A stretch of DNA of 64,000 nucleotides from an uncultured Bryobacteraceae bacterium (lineage in GTDB: Bacteria; Acidobacteriota; Terriglobia; Bryobacterales; Bryobacteraceae): the NCBI GenBank assembly GCA_938027685.1, contig CALJAM010000022.1, positions 151,310 to 215,309 on the forward strand, given 5' to 3'. Of the stretch, positions 46,686-55,276 are shown one piece after another. Position 1 is the first letter of the stretch. Every line of letters starts with the position of its first letter. The translations under genes and the position numbers were made by a program. The notes under the pieces are model-generated. The model worked only from the letters and a program-made list of their open reading frames with translations. It made no database searches and was not told the DNA's origin.

Positions 46686-49490
46686 CTAGCCGCACCCGGT
46701 CGTGCCGCCGCAGTTCGCGCAGCGGTAGCAACTGCCGCTGCGGACCATCAAGGAGCCGCACTCCGAGCACAGCGGTGCGTCGCTGGGCGGGATCTCGAAG
46801 GGCAGCTTGGGTTGAACGTCGGGTTCGGTGGGCCGCAGCTTGGGCGTCTCGCCCGCTTCGCTGAGGGCGTACTCAGGCCCGAGAAACTTCGCGCCCAACC
46901 AGCGGAAGATGTAGTCCAGGATCGACTTGGCGTAGGGAATCTGGGGGTTGTTCGTCCAGCCGCTGGGCTCGAAACGCACGTGGCTGAACTTATCGACCAG
47001 GAACTTCAGCGGCACGCCCCACTGCAAGGCGAAGCTGATGGCAGTGGCGAAGCCGTCCATGAGGCCGGAGATGGTCGAGCCCTCCTTGGCCATGGTGATG
47101 AAGATCTCGCCGGGCGTGCCGTCCTCGTAAAGGCCGACCGTGATGTAGCCTTCATGCCCCGCGATCGAGAACTTGTGGGTGATGGACTGCCGCTCGTCCG
47201 GGAGCTTGCGGCGCACGGGTCGGTAGACGATCTTCTCCCCGACTTCGGGTGCAGCCTTGCGTTCCGCCTTGAGCTCCGTGGTCAGGGGCTGGGTCCGTTT
47301 GGAGCCGTCGCGGTAAATGGCGACGGCCTTCAGGCCCAGGCGCCAACTCTCGATGTAGGCGTTCATGATGTCTTCGACCGAAGAGTCTTCGGGCATGTTG
47401 ATGGTCTTCGAGATGGCGCCGGTGATGAAGGGTTGCACCGCGGCCATCATGCGGATGTGCCCCATATGGTGAATGAAGCGTGTGCCGTTGGCCGGGCGTA
47501 GGCTGCAATCGAAGACGGGCAGGTGCTCCGGTTTGAGATCGGGCGCCCCCTCGATGGCGCCGGTGGCGTCGATATGGCTGACGATGCGCTCGACCTGCTC
47601 GGGGGTGTAACCCAGTCGGAACAGCGCCTGCGGAACGGTGTTGTTGACGATACGGATGACGCCTCCGCCTACCAGCTTCTTGTACTTGACCAGGGCCAGG
47701 TCAGGCTCGATGCCCGTTGTGTCGCAATCCATCATGAAGCCGATGGTGCCGGTGGGGGCGATAGCGCTGACCTGTGCGTTGCGAAAGCCTGCTCGACGGC
47801 CGGTCTCGTAGGCCTCCTTCCAGACCTGTTCCGCGGCCTCCAACAGAGGGGCAGGAACCCGGCGCGGGTTGATGCGCCCGAGCGCCGCCCGGTGCATGCG
47901 AATCACCTCGAGGAAGGATTCCTCGTTGGGAGCGTAAGAGGGGAAGGGACCCAGCGCTTCAGCCAGGCGCGCGCTGGTGAGATAGGCTTGGCCGGTCATC
48001 AGCGCGGTCACAGCGGCGGCGAAATCGCGCCCCTCGTCGCTGTCGTAAGGCAGCCCGAGCGCCATCAGCAGAGAACCGAGATTGGCGTAGCCGAGGCCGA
48101 GCGGACGGAAGTTGTGCGAGTTCTCGGCAATTTTTTCCGTCGGGTAGCTGGAGCCGTCGACGATGATCTCCTGCGCGACGATCATGGTGTGGACGGCGTG
48201 GCGGAAGGCCTCGACGTCGAATTGGCCGTCCGGTCCTAGGAACTTCATCAGGTTCAGGGAGGCCAGGTTGCAGGCCGAATCGTCGAGGAACATGTATTCG
48301 GAGCAGGGATTGGAGGCGTTGATGCGGCCGCTGGCCTTGCAGGTGTGCCAGCGGTTGATCGTGGTGTCGAACTGCATGCCGGGGTCCCCGCACTGATGTG
48401 TGGCCTCCGCGATCTGCCGCATGAGGTCGCGCGCCTGGTAACGGCGCACGGGCTGGCCGCTGAGCCGCGACCGCGTCCACCATTCGCGATTCTCGATGAC
48501 GGCGTGCATGAACTCGTCGGTAACGCGCACGGAGTTGTTGGCGTTCTGGAAGAAAATCGAGCTGTAGGCTTCGCCGTCGAGCGAGGGGTCGTAGCCCGCT
48601 TCGATCAGCACGTGCGCCTTCTTTTCCTCGCGGGCCTTGCACCAGATGAACTCCTCGATGTCGGGATGGTCGATGTTAAGGATGACCATCTTGGCAGCGC
48701 GCCGCGTCTTTCCCCCGCTCTTGATCACACCGGCGAAGGCGTCGAAGCCCTTCATGAAGCTCAGCGGGCCGGAGGCGCGTCCCCCGCCGGAAAGCGGCGC
48801 GTTGCGTTCGCGCAGAGGCGAGAGGTTCGTGCCAGTGCCGGAGCCCCACTTGAACAGCATTCCCTCGATTTTGGCCAGGTCCAGGATCGACTCCAGCGAG
48901 TCGCGCACCGAGACGATGAAGCAGGCCGAACATTGCGGCCGGGTCTCGCCACCCGGCTCCAGCTTGCGGATGGCGTCGGTTTCCGGATCGTAGTAGTAAC
49001 CGTAGCCGCGGGCTTCCGGGACGCCCACATTGAACCAGACAGGCGAATTGAAGGCGGCCTTCTGGTTCAGCAGTAGGTGAGCGAGCTCGAAGCGGAAGTT
49101 CTCGGCATCCTCGTCCGTGCGGAAGTACCGCCCTTCCTTGCCCCACGCGGTGATGGTGTCCACGACGCGCCGCACGAGCTGCGCCACGCTGCGCTCGCGT
49201 TCTTCCGAACCCAGGCGGCCGTGAAAGTACTTGCTGGCGACGATGTTGGCCGCGGTCTGGGACCAATCGGCCGGAACCTCGACGTCGCGTTGGTCGAAGA
49301 TGACCTCGCCCTTCTCGTTGGTTATCGTGCAATGGCGCAACTCCCAGCGGACTTCATCGTAGGGAGTGCGACCGGCCTCCAGCCGCGCGGTGAAGTAGCG
49401 TGCGAAACCGATCCCCGTGCGCTCGTGCGGCCGCAGACTTCTTCGCACGGCCTGCGTGGTGGAAGAAAGCTCGACGCTCGGTTGACCCAT
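46686..49490 (-). CDS. nrdJ: Vitamin B12-dependent ribonucleotide reductase (class II)
   Basis: 934 residues. It reduces ribonucleotides to deoxyribonucleotides using adenosylcobalamin, so it works with or without oxygen. Typical parts are the N-terminal FNSPVWFNVG, PQCSACFIVSVRDSLESI, KWGSGTGTNLSPLRE, the active-site NPCSEYMFLDDSACNLASLN, APTGTIGFMMDCDTTGIEP, and a C-terminal zinc ribbon (CSECGS, CYRCANCGG) with a final Cys pair that re-reduces the enzyme. The ATG has AAGGAG nine bases upstream. Its leader holds two hairpins (see regulatory entry). No class I or III reductase is in the window. Confidence 0.95.
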   Translation of the reverse strand: MGQPSVELSSTTQAVRRSLRPHERTGIGFARYFTARLEAGRTPYDEVRWELRHCTITNEKGEVIFDQRDVEVPADWSQTAANIVASKYFHGRLGSEERERSVAQLVRRVVDTITAWGKEGRYFRTDEDAENFRFELAHLLLNQKAAFNSPVWFNVGVPEARGYGYYYDPETDAIRKLEPGGETRPQCSACFIVSVRDSLESILDLAKIEGMLFKWGSGTGTNLSPLRERNAPLSGGGRASGPLSFMKGFDAFAGVIKSGGKTRRAAKMVILNIDHPDIEEFIWCKAREEKKAHVLIEAGYDPSLDGEAYSSIFFQNANNSVRVTDEFMHAVIENREWWTRSRLSGQPVRRYQARDLMRQIAEATHQCGDPGMQFDTTINRWHTCKASGRINASNPCSEYMFLDDSACNLASLNLMKFLGPDGQFDVEAFRHAVHTMIVAQEIIVDGSSYPTEKIAENSHNFRPLGLGYANLGSLLMALGLPYDSDEGRDFAAAVTALMTGQAYLTSARLAEALGPFPSYAPNEESFLEVIRMHRAALGRINPRRVPAPLLEAAEQVWKEAYETGRRAGFRNAQVSAIAPTGTIGFMMDCDTTGIEPDLALVKYKKLVGGGVIRIVNNTVPQALFRLGYTPEQVERIVSHIDATGAIEGAPDLKPEHLPVFDCSLRPANGTRFIHHMGHIRMMAAVQPFITGAISKTINMPEDSSVEDIMNAYIESWRLGLKAVAIYRDGSKRTQPLTTELKAERKAAPEVGEKIVYRPVRRKLPDERQSITHKFSIAGHEGYITVGLYEDGTPGEIFITMAKEGSTISGLMDGFATAISFALQWGVPLKFLVDKFSHVRFEPSGWTNNPQIPYAKSILDYIFRWLGAKFLGPEYALSEAGETPKLRPTEPDVQPKLPFEIPPSDAPLCSECGSLMVRSGSCYRCANCGGTTGCG

Positions 49491-49528
49491 GATGAGGACT
49501 CCTTGGCGAAGACAGTACCACGTCCGCT

Positions 49529-49560
49529 CCCGAGCGGGTGAGGGCGTCAGCCGTGACGCC
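49529..49560 (-). promoter_or_regulatory. Two adjacent hairpins in the nrdJ leader
   Basis: A perfect 7-bp stem (GGCGTCA, loop GCCG, TGACGCC) lies at 49543-49560, next to a CCGCTC/GAGCGG inverted repeat just downstream in the nrdJ direction. Both fall in the likely 5' leader of nrdJ. I could not match them to a cobalamin riboswitch or an NrdR box. Confidence 0.35.
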
Positions 49561-49651
49561 TTGCATGACCCGTGCTAAGGTTCAGCTCGGGGTCCCGCTT
49601 GGGGCGACGTTTTCGATGATGGCCCAAGATGTAGTGGCCTGTCAAGATAAA

Positions 49652-49657
49652 ATTCTA
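49652..49657 (-). promoter_or_regulatory. Possible -10 box for nrdJ
   Basis: TAGAAT on the minus strand (5 of 6 to consensus) in an A+T-rich block about 160 bases upstream of nrdJ. No good -35 at 16-18 bases was found. Confidence 0.3.
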
Positions 49658-49792
49658 TTAGCAGTATCTCATAGCAGAGCTTGGCACTTAGCCGTCGTGC
49701 TCCCAGGTTGGCGCCGCCCGCCCTGGGCTAAACTGCGATCTGGGACGCCCGGGGGTCCGTATATGCCCGGCGCGCCGCGAGAGAATCGCCCC

Positions 49793-50581
49793 ATGAAACC
49801 CTGCATCGCGTTGCTGTTGTGCACCGCTCTAGCCGCCCAGGAGCGCGAAGCGCGCGGACGACGCCTGATCGAACAAGCGCTCGAGGCCCTGGGCGGAGCG
49901 CGTTTTCGCGCCCTGCAGGACCGGGTGGAGTCCGGCCGAGCCTACTCCTTCTACCGCGAGGAGCTCTCCGGACTGGCGCGCACCACGATCTACACGCGCT
50001 ACCTCAGCGCCCAAGCCGTGGGTGCGGGCGAGCTGCGCGTCGAGGAAAGGCAGTCGTTCGGCAACAACGAGGACCGCGGCGCCGTGCTGTTCACAACCAG
50101 CCAGGCTTACCAGATCACGTTCCGCGGCGCGCGTCCGCTGCCTCCGGATACCGTGCAGCGTTATCGTGAGACCACGCTCTGCAATGTCTTCTACATCTTG
50201 CGGCAACGACTCGATGAACCTGGGCTGTTGGTGGAATGGCGCGGGTCCGATCTCTGGCAGGGACAGCGCGTGGAGGTGCTCGAAATCACGGATGCGGACA
50301 ACCGCCAGGTGACCGTCTTTCTGAACGCCTCCACCCTGCTGCCGGTGCGGCAGGTTTTCTACCGCCGGGATCCGAAAACGCGGCTGCGTGTCGAGGAGGT
50401 CACGGTCTACTCGAAGTATCGCGATGTCGGCGGCGTACAGTGGCCGTTTGTAATCGAGCGCGAGCGGGACGGGGAAAAGATTTTCCAATTGTACTCCGAG
50501 CGGGTGGAAATCAATCGTGGGCTTTCCGAGGACCTGTTCCGTTTGCCGCCGAACATCAAGATCCTCAAACCGTTGCCGTGA
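49793..50581 (+). CDS. Exported outer-membrane lipoprotein-sorting-like protein
   Basis: 262 residues. A signal peptide covers about 1-15 (CIALLLCTALAAQ). The rest is beta-rich with features of LolA/LppC-like or DUF4292-type carriers: LEALGGARFRALQDRVESGRAYSF, VEVLEITDADNRQVTVFLNASTLLPVRQVFYR and DVGGVQWPFVIERERDGEKIF. These folds carry lipids or lipoproteins across the periplasm, but a specific cargo is not evident. The ATG at 49793 begins the signal peptide and lies six bases after a weak GAGAAT box. Confidence 0.65.
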   Translation: MKPCIALLLCTALAAQEREARGRRLIEQALEALGGARFRALQDRVESGRAYSFYREELSGLARTTIYTRYLSAQAVGAGELRVEERQSFGNNEDRGAVLFTTSQAYQITFRGARPLPPDTVQRYRETTLCNVFYILRQRLDEPGLLVEWRGSDLWQGQRVEVLEITDADNRQVTVFLNASTLLPVRQVFYRRDPKTRLRVEEVTVYSKYRDVGGVQWPFVIERERDGEKIFQLYSERVEINRGLSEDLFRLPPNIKILKPLP

Positions 50582-50656
50582 AAGTGGCCCGCGCAAGCCA
50601 AGCTTTGAGCCGCCTTTGCAGAGCCTGTGGTAAACTGAAAAACGGTTCCTCCCAGC

Positions 50657-50733
50657 GGTGGGTGTAGCTCAGCTGGTAGAGCACCGGATTGTGGTTCCGG
50701 GAGTCGTGGGTTCGAATCCCATCACCCACCCCA
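50657..50733 (+). tRNA. tRNA-His (anticodon GTG)
   Basis: A complete cloverleaf: acceptor GTGGGTG/CACCCAC with an extra 5' G at 50657 opposite C73, D arm GCTC...GAGC, anticodon stem CCGGA/TCCGG with loop TTGTGGT (anticodon GTG), T arm GTGGG/CCCAT with TTCGAAT. The extra G at -1 is the identity mark of tRNA-His. CCA is encoded at 50731-50733. A TAAACT -10-like box lies at 50631-50636. Confidence 0.95.
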
Positions 50734-50831
50734 TTCCGTGTCCGCTGCCGGCGCCGAGCTGGATCGCGGAACCATCGCCTTCTAAGTCCCTGCGCGATCA
50801 AACCCTACGGCCGGTGTAGGATGGTGAGTGA

Positions 50832-52352
50832 ATGACCGAGTCCGGAGAGCAGCGGGGCGGCGGGGGCGCGGCGGGGGGTTGCGAATCGTTAGCGGCTCTC
50901 ACGCGTCGCCTCGTGCGCAGGTCTTTGCTGAACATCGCGCTGACCGAGGCCGCACGGGCCGCGGCGCTCTCGCTTGGTGCGCTCATCTGCGTGCTGGTTG
51001 CGGGCGCGCCGGTGCTCGACGGCCCGTGGGTTCCGGCGATTCTGGGGGCGGCGGCTGTTCTGGGCGCCGTCGGGCTTGCTCGCCACCGACCTCGGCCCTA
51101 TTCGGTGCTTCAGGAGGTGGACCGGCGTCTGGGTCTGAAGGACACGCTTTCGACCGCGTTTTACTTCCGGTGGATGGCGGGTGACGCGCTGGAATCCACC
51201 GCAGCGCACCGTAGGCTTTTCACACAGGCCGAAGAGCTGGCTTGCAAAGTCGAGCCCGTCCGGGCCGTGCCGATCCGTCCGCCGAGGCGCCTGTGGGTCC
51301 TCGCATGTCTGCTGGCGATGGCTGGAGGACTCTTCGGGTTACGGTTCGGCGCGAAGGGCCGCTTGGATCTCCGTCCTCCGTTGGTGGGCGCGCTCTCGCC
51401 CCGTCAGGCCGAGCAAGGCGCCGGCGAGCCGCGCGTCTCCGGCGACCCGATTTCACAGGGCGTCCGGCGATTGCTGAGTCAAGTGGGCCTGATCGCCGAG
51501 CCCGGCGTGGAAAGCTTGCGAGCAGGCAATCAGGCTTGGTCGGCCGAAAGCGGACGATTAGGAGACGCGGCTGCCGCTCCGCCGCGCCCCGCTCTTTCGC
51601 GCCCGGTCCCAGCGGCCGCTTCGGAAGAGAGCCTGGAGGCCGGGGGGGATGAGGGCGACGGCGCCGGTATTTCAACCGGGCAGCAGGGGGCGCAAAGCGG
51701 CGAGAGCGCGAATGCCCAGCAGCCGTGGGCTGACTCGAACAGCGATCTCCTCGAGAAATTTCGCGAGGCCCTGGCCAGTCTGCTTTCCCAGTTGAAACCC
51801 CGCTCCAGTTCGGGTGACGGCATGCAGGTGGAGTCCCGAGGGGATGCCAGCGAGTCGGGACACTCCGGCCGAGCTTCGGAGAAAGGCAGCCCTGGTCCCG
51901 GCCGACAAGCGCGGGGCGAAGGCAACCCGGAGGCTGAGGGGGCTCAAGAGAGCGGCGAAACCGAGAGCGCGCAGGGCGCTTCGGGCAAATCGGGCGATCG
52001 GGAGGCCGATGTTCAGGCTGCGCGCGAGGGGCGCAGCGGGATCGGCAGGGAGGACGGCCGCAAGGACACGCGCGAAGCCGAGCAGTTGGCAGCCATGGGG
52101 AAACTTTCCGAGCTCATCGGTCGCCGTCAGGCCAACCTCACGGGTGAGGTGACGATCGAGGTGGCTTCCGGTTCGCAAAAGCTGCGCACGCCTTATAGCG
52201 AGCGTGAGGCCAGGCACGCGGAGGCGGGCGGCATCGTACACAGGGACGAGGTGCCGCTGGTTTTCCGCGATTACGTGCAGCGTTACCTGGAGCTGGTGCG
52301 CAAGGCGCCGGCGTCGACAGCGTCGAGCGGCGCGCCGGAGCGGCAGCCATAG
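50832..52352 (+). CDS. Membrane protein with long low-complexity Ser/Gly/Glu-rich domain
   Basis: 506 residues, not recognised. Hydrophobic helices lie at about 38-58, 65-83 and 154-172, with a cytoplasmic-looking LQEVDRRLGLKDTLSTAFYF between. Residues about 190-440 are low-complexity Ser, Gly, Glu, Gln and Ala, probably disordered. The last 80 residues become ordered again (EQLAAMGKLSELIGRRQANLTGEVTIEV and DEVPLVFRDYVQRYLELVRK). The VFRDYVQRY ending resembles proteins encoded beside BatA/VWA-domain genes, but no such neighbour is here. A TAGGAT box precedes the ATG by nine bases. Confidence 0.65.
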   Translation: MTESGEQRGGGGAAGGCESLAALTRRLVRRSLLNIALTEAARAAALSLGALICVLVAGAPVLDGPWVPAILGAAAVLGAVGLARHRPRPYSVLQEVDRRLGLKDTLSTAFYFRWMAGDALESTAAHRRLFTQAEELACKVEPVRAVPIRPPRRLWVLACLLAMAGGLFGLRFGAKGRLDLRPPLVGALSPRQAEQGAGEPRVSGDPISQGVRRLLSQVGLIAEPGVESLRAGNQAWSAESGRLGDAAAAPPRPALSRPVPAAASEESLEAGGDEGDGAGISTGQQGAQSGESANAQQPWADSNSDLLEKFREALASLLSQLKPRSSSGDGMQVESRGDASESGHSGRASEKGSPGPGRQARGEGNPEAEGAQESGETESAQGASGKSGDREADVQAAREGRSGIGREDGRKDTREAEQLAAMGKLSELIGRRQANLTGEVTIEVASGSQKLRTPYSEREARHAEAGGIVHRDEVPLVFRDYVQRYLELVRKAPASTASSGAPERQP

Positions 52353-52407
52353 CCGTTCCCATTTAGCTCTTGCCAAGCTCCCGCGGTTTGCGGTTCTATG
52401 GACTTCT

Positions 52408-53607
52408 ATGCACCAGACGCCTGATTGGACCCGCCGGAACTTTGTCAGTGCGACGCTGGCCGCCGGCCTGCGTACGCGCTCAGCCAACGACCGCATCCAG
52501 ATCGGCGTGATCGGCGCGGGCGGCCGCGGTTCCGAACTGATGCGCCAGGTGGCCCAGGCTAAGGGCGCCGGCGCCGTGATCACGGCCGTCTGTGACGTTT
52601 ATCGCCCGAACCGCGAACGCGCGGCCGAATTCGTGGAGAAGACCTGGAACGTCAAGCCGCGCCTCACGGTGGACTACCGGGAGCTGCTGACATGGCGCGA
52701 TGTGGATGCCGTGATCATCGCCGCGCCTGATTTCACGCATTCGGTGATGCTGAAGGAGGCCGTGGAGGCGGGCAAGGACGTCTACTGCGAGAAACCCATG
52801 GGGGTGGATTTCGCCGAGGCCAAGGCCGCCTATCTGGCGGTGCGCAAAAGCGACCGTGTGGTGCAGATCGGCACGCAGCGGCGCAGCGAGCCGCGGCTCA
52901 TCGGCGCCGCACGCCTGGTCCGCTCGGGCGTGCTGGGACAGGTGACGCGCGTGGAGTTCTCGGTGAACTTCCAGGAGCCGCGCTGGCGCCGCGACTACAC
53001 GCACATTCGCCCGGAAGACGTGGCCTGGCCGCAGTTTCTCATGCATCGGCCCTCGCGTCCCTTCGACGCCCGCCGCTTTCGCGAGTGGCAGCTCTTCCGG
53101 GACTATACGAACGGGATCGCAGGGCTGTGGATGTGTCACTTCATCGACCTAGTGCATTGGTTCCTGGAGGATCCCTACCCGGCCGGAGCGGTGGCCAACG
53201 GCGGTGTTTACCTGTGGAAGGACGGACGCGAGACCTCGGACGTCTTCCACGCCCTGCTCGATTATCCCAAAGGCTTCCTGGTAAGCTTCGCGATGAGCCT
53301 GACGAACGCAGCCCGCAACCGGAACCTCTGGTACGGCACGCGGGGCGTTCTGGACGCCGACGCCCTGAAGATCACCGGTGATGGCAGCCGCATGCCGGAC
53401 CGCATCACGGAGGAAATCGAGGTTCCGGCCGAAGCCGTGAATTCGCACATGGAGAATTTCCTCGAATGCGTGCGCACGCGCGCCACGCCGCGCGCCGACA
53501 TCCAAGCCGGGTTCTCGCACGCCGTGGCCTGCTGCATGGCGGGCCTAGCGCTGGACCATGGTCGGAAGGTGCGCTTCGATCGCGACAAACTGGAAATTAT
53601 CCTATGA
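52408..53607 (+). CDS. Gfo/Idh/MocA-family oxidoreductase with Tat signal
   Basis: 399 residues. The N-terminus (TRRNFVSATLAAGL) is Tat-like. The NAD(P)-binding fold begins IQIGVIGAGGRGSELM, then CDVYRPNRERAAEF, DAVIIAAPDFTHSVM and the family hallmark CEKPMGVDFAEAKAA. The substrate domain follows, with CHFIDLVHWF. Such exported acidobacterial members act on sugars or inositols, often next to glycan-degradation genes. The ATG at 52408 is chosen to give the Tat signal; longer frames are unsupported. Confidence 0.85.
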   Translation: MHQTPDWTRRNFVSATLAAGLRTRSANDRIQIGVIGAGGRGSELMRQVAQAKGAGAVITAVCDVYRPNRERAAEFVEKTWNVKPRLTVDYRELLTWRDVDAVIIAAPDFTHSVMLKEAVEAGKDVYCEKPMGVDFAEAKAAYLAVRKSDRVVQIGTQRRSEPRLIGAARLVRSGVLGQVTRVEFSVNFQEPRWRRDYTHIRPEDVAWPQFLMHRPSRPFDARRFREWQLFRDYTNGIAGLWMCHFIDLVHWFLEDPYPAGAVANGGVYLWKDGRETSDVFHALLDYPKGFLVSFAMSLTNAARNRNLWYGTRGVLDADALKITGDGSRMPDRITEEIEVPAEAVNSHMENFLECVRTRATPRADIQAGFSHAVACCMAGLALDHGRKVRFDRDKLEIIL

Positions 53608-53637
53608 CGGCAGCAGCTGCCGGCCCGCCCAGCCGCT

Positions 53638-54015
53638 TCACTGGTGCGCCGAGTATTGCGGCTGCGGCGGGTTGAGCTTGATCTCGAGCGTCTTTTCTTC
53701 CTCCGCCACTTCGAAGGTCTGGCCGAAGGTCTGATAGCCCTTGGCGATGACCTGCACCAGGATCTTCCCCTGGGGAATGGGCGGGACCTTGACTACGCCG
53801 TCCTGATTGGTGCGCAGCTCCCATTGCGTGATCACCTTCTTGCCCAGCTTGGCGGGGGAGCGGCCTTCGACAAAACGAACGACGACGCTGGCGCGCTCTA
53901 CCGGCTTGTTGTTGTAGTTGCGGACCTCAATGCGTAGGCGCGTCATGGGCGGATCCGCTGCCGCCGACCCCGTCAGGGCAAGCAGACCGAGTGCCACCCC
54001 GATGATCGCACGCAT
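53638..54015 (-). CDS. Exported carboxypeptidase-regulatory-like domain protein
   Basis: 125 residues. A signal peptide (about 1-20, IIGVALGLLALTGSAAA) is followed by a single beta-sandwich domain: MTRLRIEVRNYNNKPVERASVVVRF, GVVKVPPIPQGKILVQVIAKGYQTFGQTFEV. This is the fold seen at the N-terminus of Oar-type receptors, here alone. Its role may be surface binding or as a subunit partner. The ATG at 54015 lies six bases after a CATAAT box. Confidence 0.75.
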   Translation of the reverse strand: MRAIIGVALGLLALTGSAAADPPMTRLRIEVRNYNNKPVERASVVVRFVEGRSPAKLGKKVITQWELRTNQDGVVKVPPIPQGKILVQVIAKGYQTFGQTFEVAEEEKTLEIKLNPPQPQYSAHQ

Positions 54016-54021
54016 ACCTTT

Positions 54022-54060
54022 ATTATGCCGCCGAAGGGGGCTCCGGCCGTGCGCTATGAT
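54022..54060. promoter_or_regulatory. Divergent -10-like boxes close to two start codons
   Basis: On the minus strand CATAAT (54027-54022) is six bases from the ATG at 54015. On the plus strand TATGAT (54055-54060) is nine bases from the ATG at 54070. Neither gap contains a ribosome-binding site. The arrangement repeats that at 36849/36895. Confidence 0.45.
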
Positions 54061-54069
54061 TGCGTTTCG

Positions 54070-55005
54070 ATGGGAGAAGCCGAACTCGAACAAGCGCCGC
54101 CGCAGGTGTCGGTTCTCATCGTTTCCGAAGACAATGCGGCCGCATTGCGCCGTTGCCTGGCTGCCGTCGAAGCTTCCCTCGGCAGGGAGCGCTTCGAAGT
54201 CCTTGTGGTCGACAACGGCTCACAGGACGAAAGTCCGCGTCTGGACGCCGAGTTCCCCAATGTCACCTTCCTGCGCCTGCCTCGCCGTTTCGGCGTCGTG
54301 AAGGCCCTCAACATCGGTATGAGGACGGCGAAAGGGGAGTTCTTCCTCTTCCTTGCGCCGGAAATCGAGGTGGCGCCCGAGACGATCACCAGCCTGGCGG
54401 AAAAGCTCGCTGCGGAGCCGACCGCGGTTGCGGTGTGTCCGCTCATCGTGGACGCCGATGGACAACCCACGGAGCAACTGTACCGGCTGCCCGATGCCGC
54501 CGGTGCGCTGAAGGCGGCGCTACGCGAGCGCTGGGAGACGACCGAGCCGCCGTCGGGCCCCGATCCCGCAGCGGTGGATTTTCCCTCGCTGGCCGCCTTG
54601 ATGATTCGGGCTTACTTCCTGAAGGCGCTGCGCTACATTGACGAGCGCTACGGCCAGAGCTGGGCGGATGCGGAGATCGCGGCGCAGGTACGCCGTGCAA
54701 ACCGCAGGATCCTGCTGTTGCCGGAGCTGCGCGTGCGCCGACTCGCCGCCGACCTACCCCCTTTGCGGCGTCAGGCGCGCGTAAGAGCACTGTATTCTGC
54801 CGACTGGGCGCTGGGCGCCGCGCGGTACGCGGGCAAGCACTTCGGATTTCTCTCCGGTCTGAAAATTCGCCTGGTAATTACCCTGGCGGCTCTGGGCCGT
54901 GCCGTGTCGGCGCTGCTGTTCCTTCGCGAGCCTGCATTCGAACTGGCGCGGACAGGGTTCCTGCTCAGCGGGCAGAAGCTGGACGGCACGCAGCGCTTCC
55001 TTTAA
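54070..55005 (+). CDS. Family 2 glycosyltransferase
   Basis: 311 residues. The GT-A fold starts VSVLIVSEDNAAALRRCLAAV, with VLVVDNGSQDESPRL and FFLFLAPEIEVAP in place of the usual DxD-type DDD or DAD motif. It resembles rhamnosyl-type transferases (WbbL/RfbN-like): VAVCPLIVDADGQ, YIDERYGQSWADAEI. The catalytic acidic motif is weak, so activity needs caution. The ATG at 54070 is nine bases after a TATGAT box. It converges with the small HTH gene 20 bases away. Confidence 0.82.
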   Translation: MGEAELEQAPPQVSVLIVSEDNAAALRRCLAAVEASLGRERFEVLVVDNGSQDESPRLDAEFPNVTFLRLPRRFGVVKALNIGMRTAKGEFFLFLAPEIEVAPETITSLAEKLAAEPTAVAVCPLIVDADGQPTEQLYRLPDAAGALKAALRERWETTEPPSGPDPAAVDFPSLAALMIRAYFLKALRYIDERYGQSWADAEIAAQVRRANRRILLLPELRVRRLAADLPPLRRQARVRALYSADWALGAARYAGKHFGFLSGLKIRLVITLAALGRAVSALLFLREPAFELARTGFLLSGQKLDGTQRFL

Positions 55006-55024
55006 TCGGGTTGCTGCCGGCACT

Positions 55025-55231
55025 CTAATGCGTCAGCAACCTCGAGCGAAGGGGAGCTGTCCCAATCGGCAGCGGAGGATGTGTCATTTCGCCCAGTTTG
55101 GCGACGGCCAGCAGGCGCAGGAGCACCCGATCGGGCGGCAGGCCAAGCCTGTCGGCAATCTCATGAACCGTCAGGCCTTCCCGATGCATCCGCCAGATCC
55201 GGAAGGCGAGCGGTTCAGGGGGTTCAGGCAT
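55025..55231 (-). CDS. Small helix-turn-helix protein
   Basis: 68 residues. The central part, GLTVHEIADRLGLPPDRVLLRL, has the spacing of a helix-turn-helix of the sigma-70 region 4/MerR-like type. The rest is short and unstructured. It lies 45 bases after the 241-residue unknown gene and could be the last gene of the valS operon or a small regulator. No target is suggested by the sequence. Confidence 0.55.
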   Translation of the reverse strand: MPEPPEPLAFRIWRMHREGLTVHEIADRLGLPPDRVLLRLLAVAKLGEMTHPPLPIGTAPLRSRLLTH

Positions 55232-55276
55232 AAGTCCGAGATCCTCCGGCGGAGCCGTTGCAATTTTGCGGCCAGA

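Larger units (their letters stand above)
49491..49792. other. Divergent intergenic region, 302 bases
   Basis: Between nrdJ (-) and a secreted-protein gene (+). It has an A+T-rich block at about 49630-49670 with TTGACA and TAGAAT hexamers on the minus strand, and hairpins near nrdJ. No gene is seen. Confidence 0.5.
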
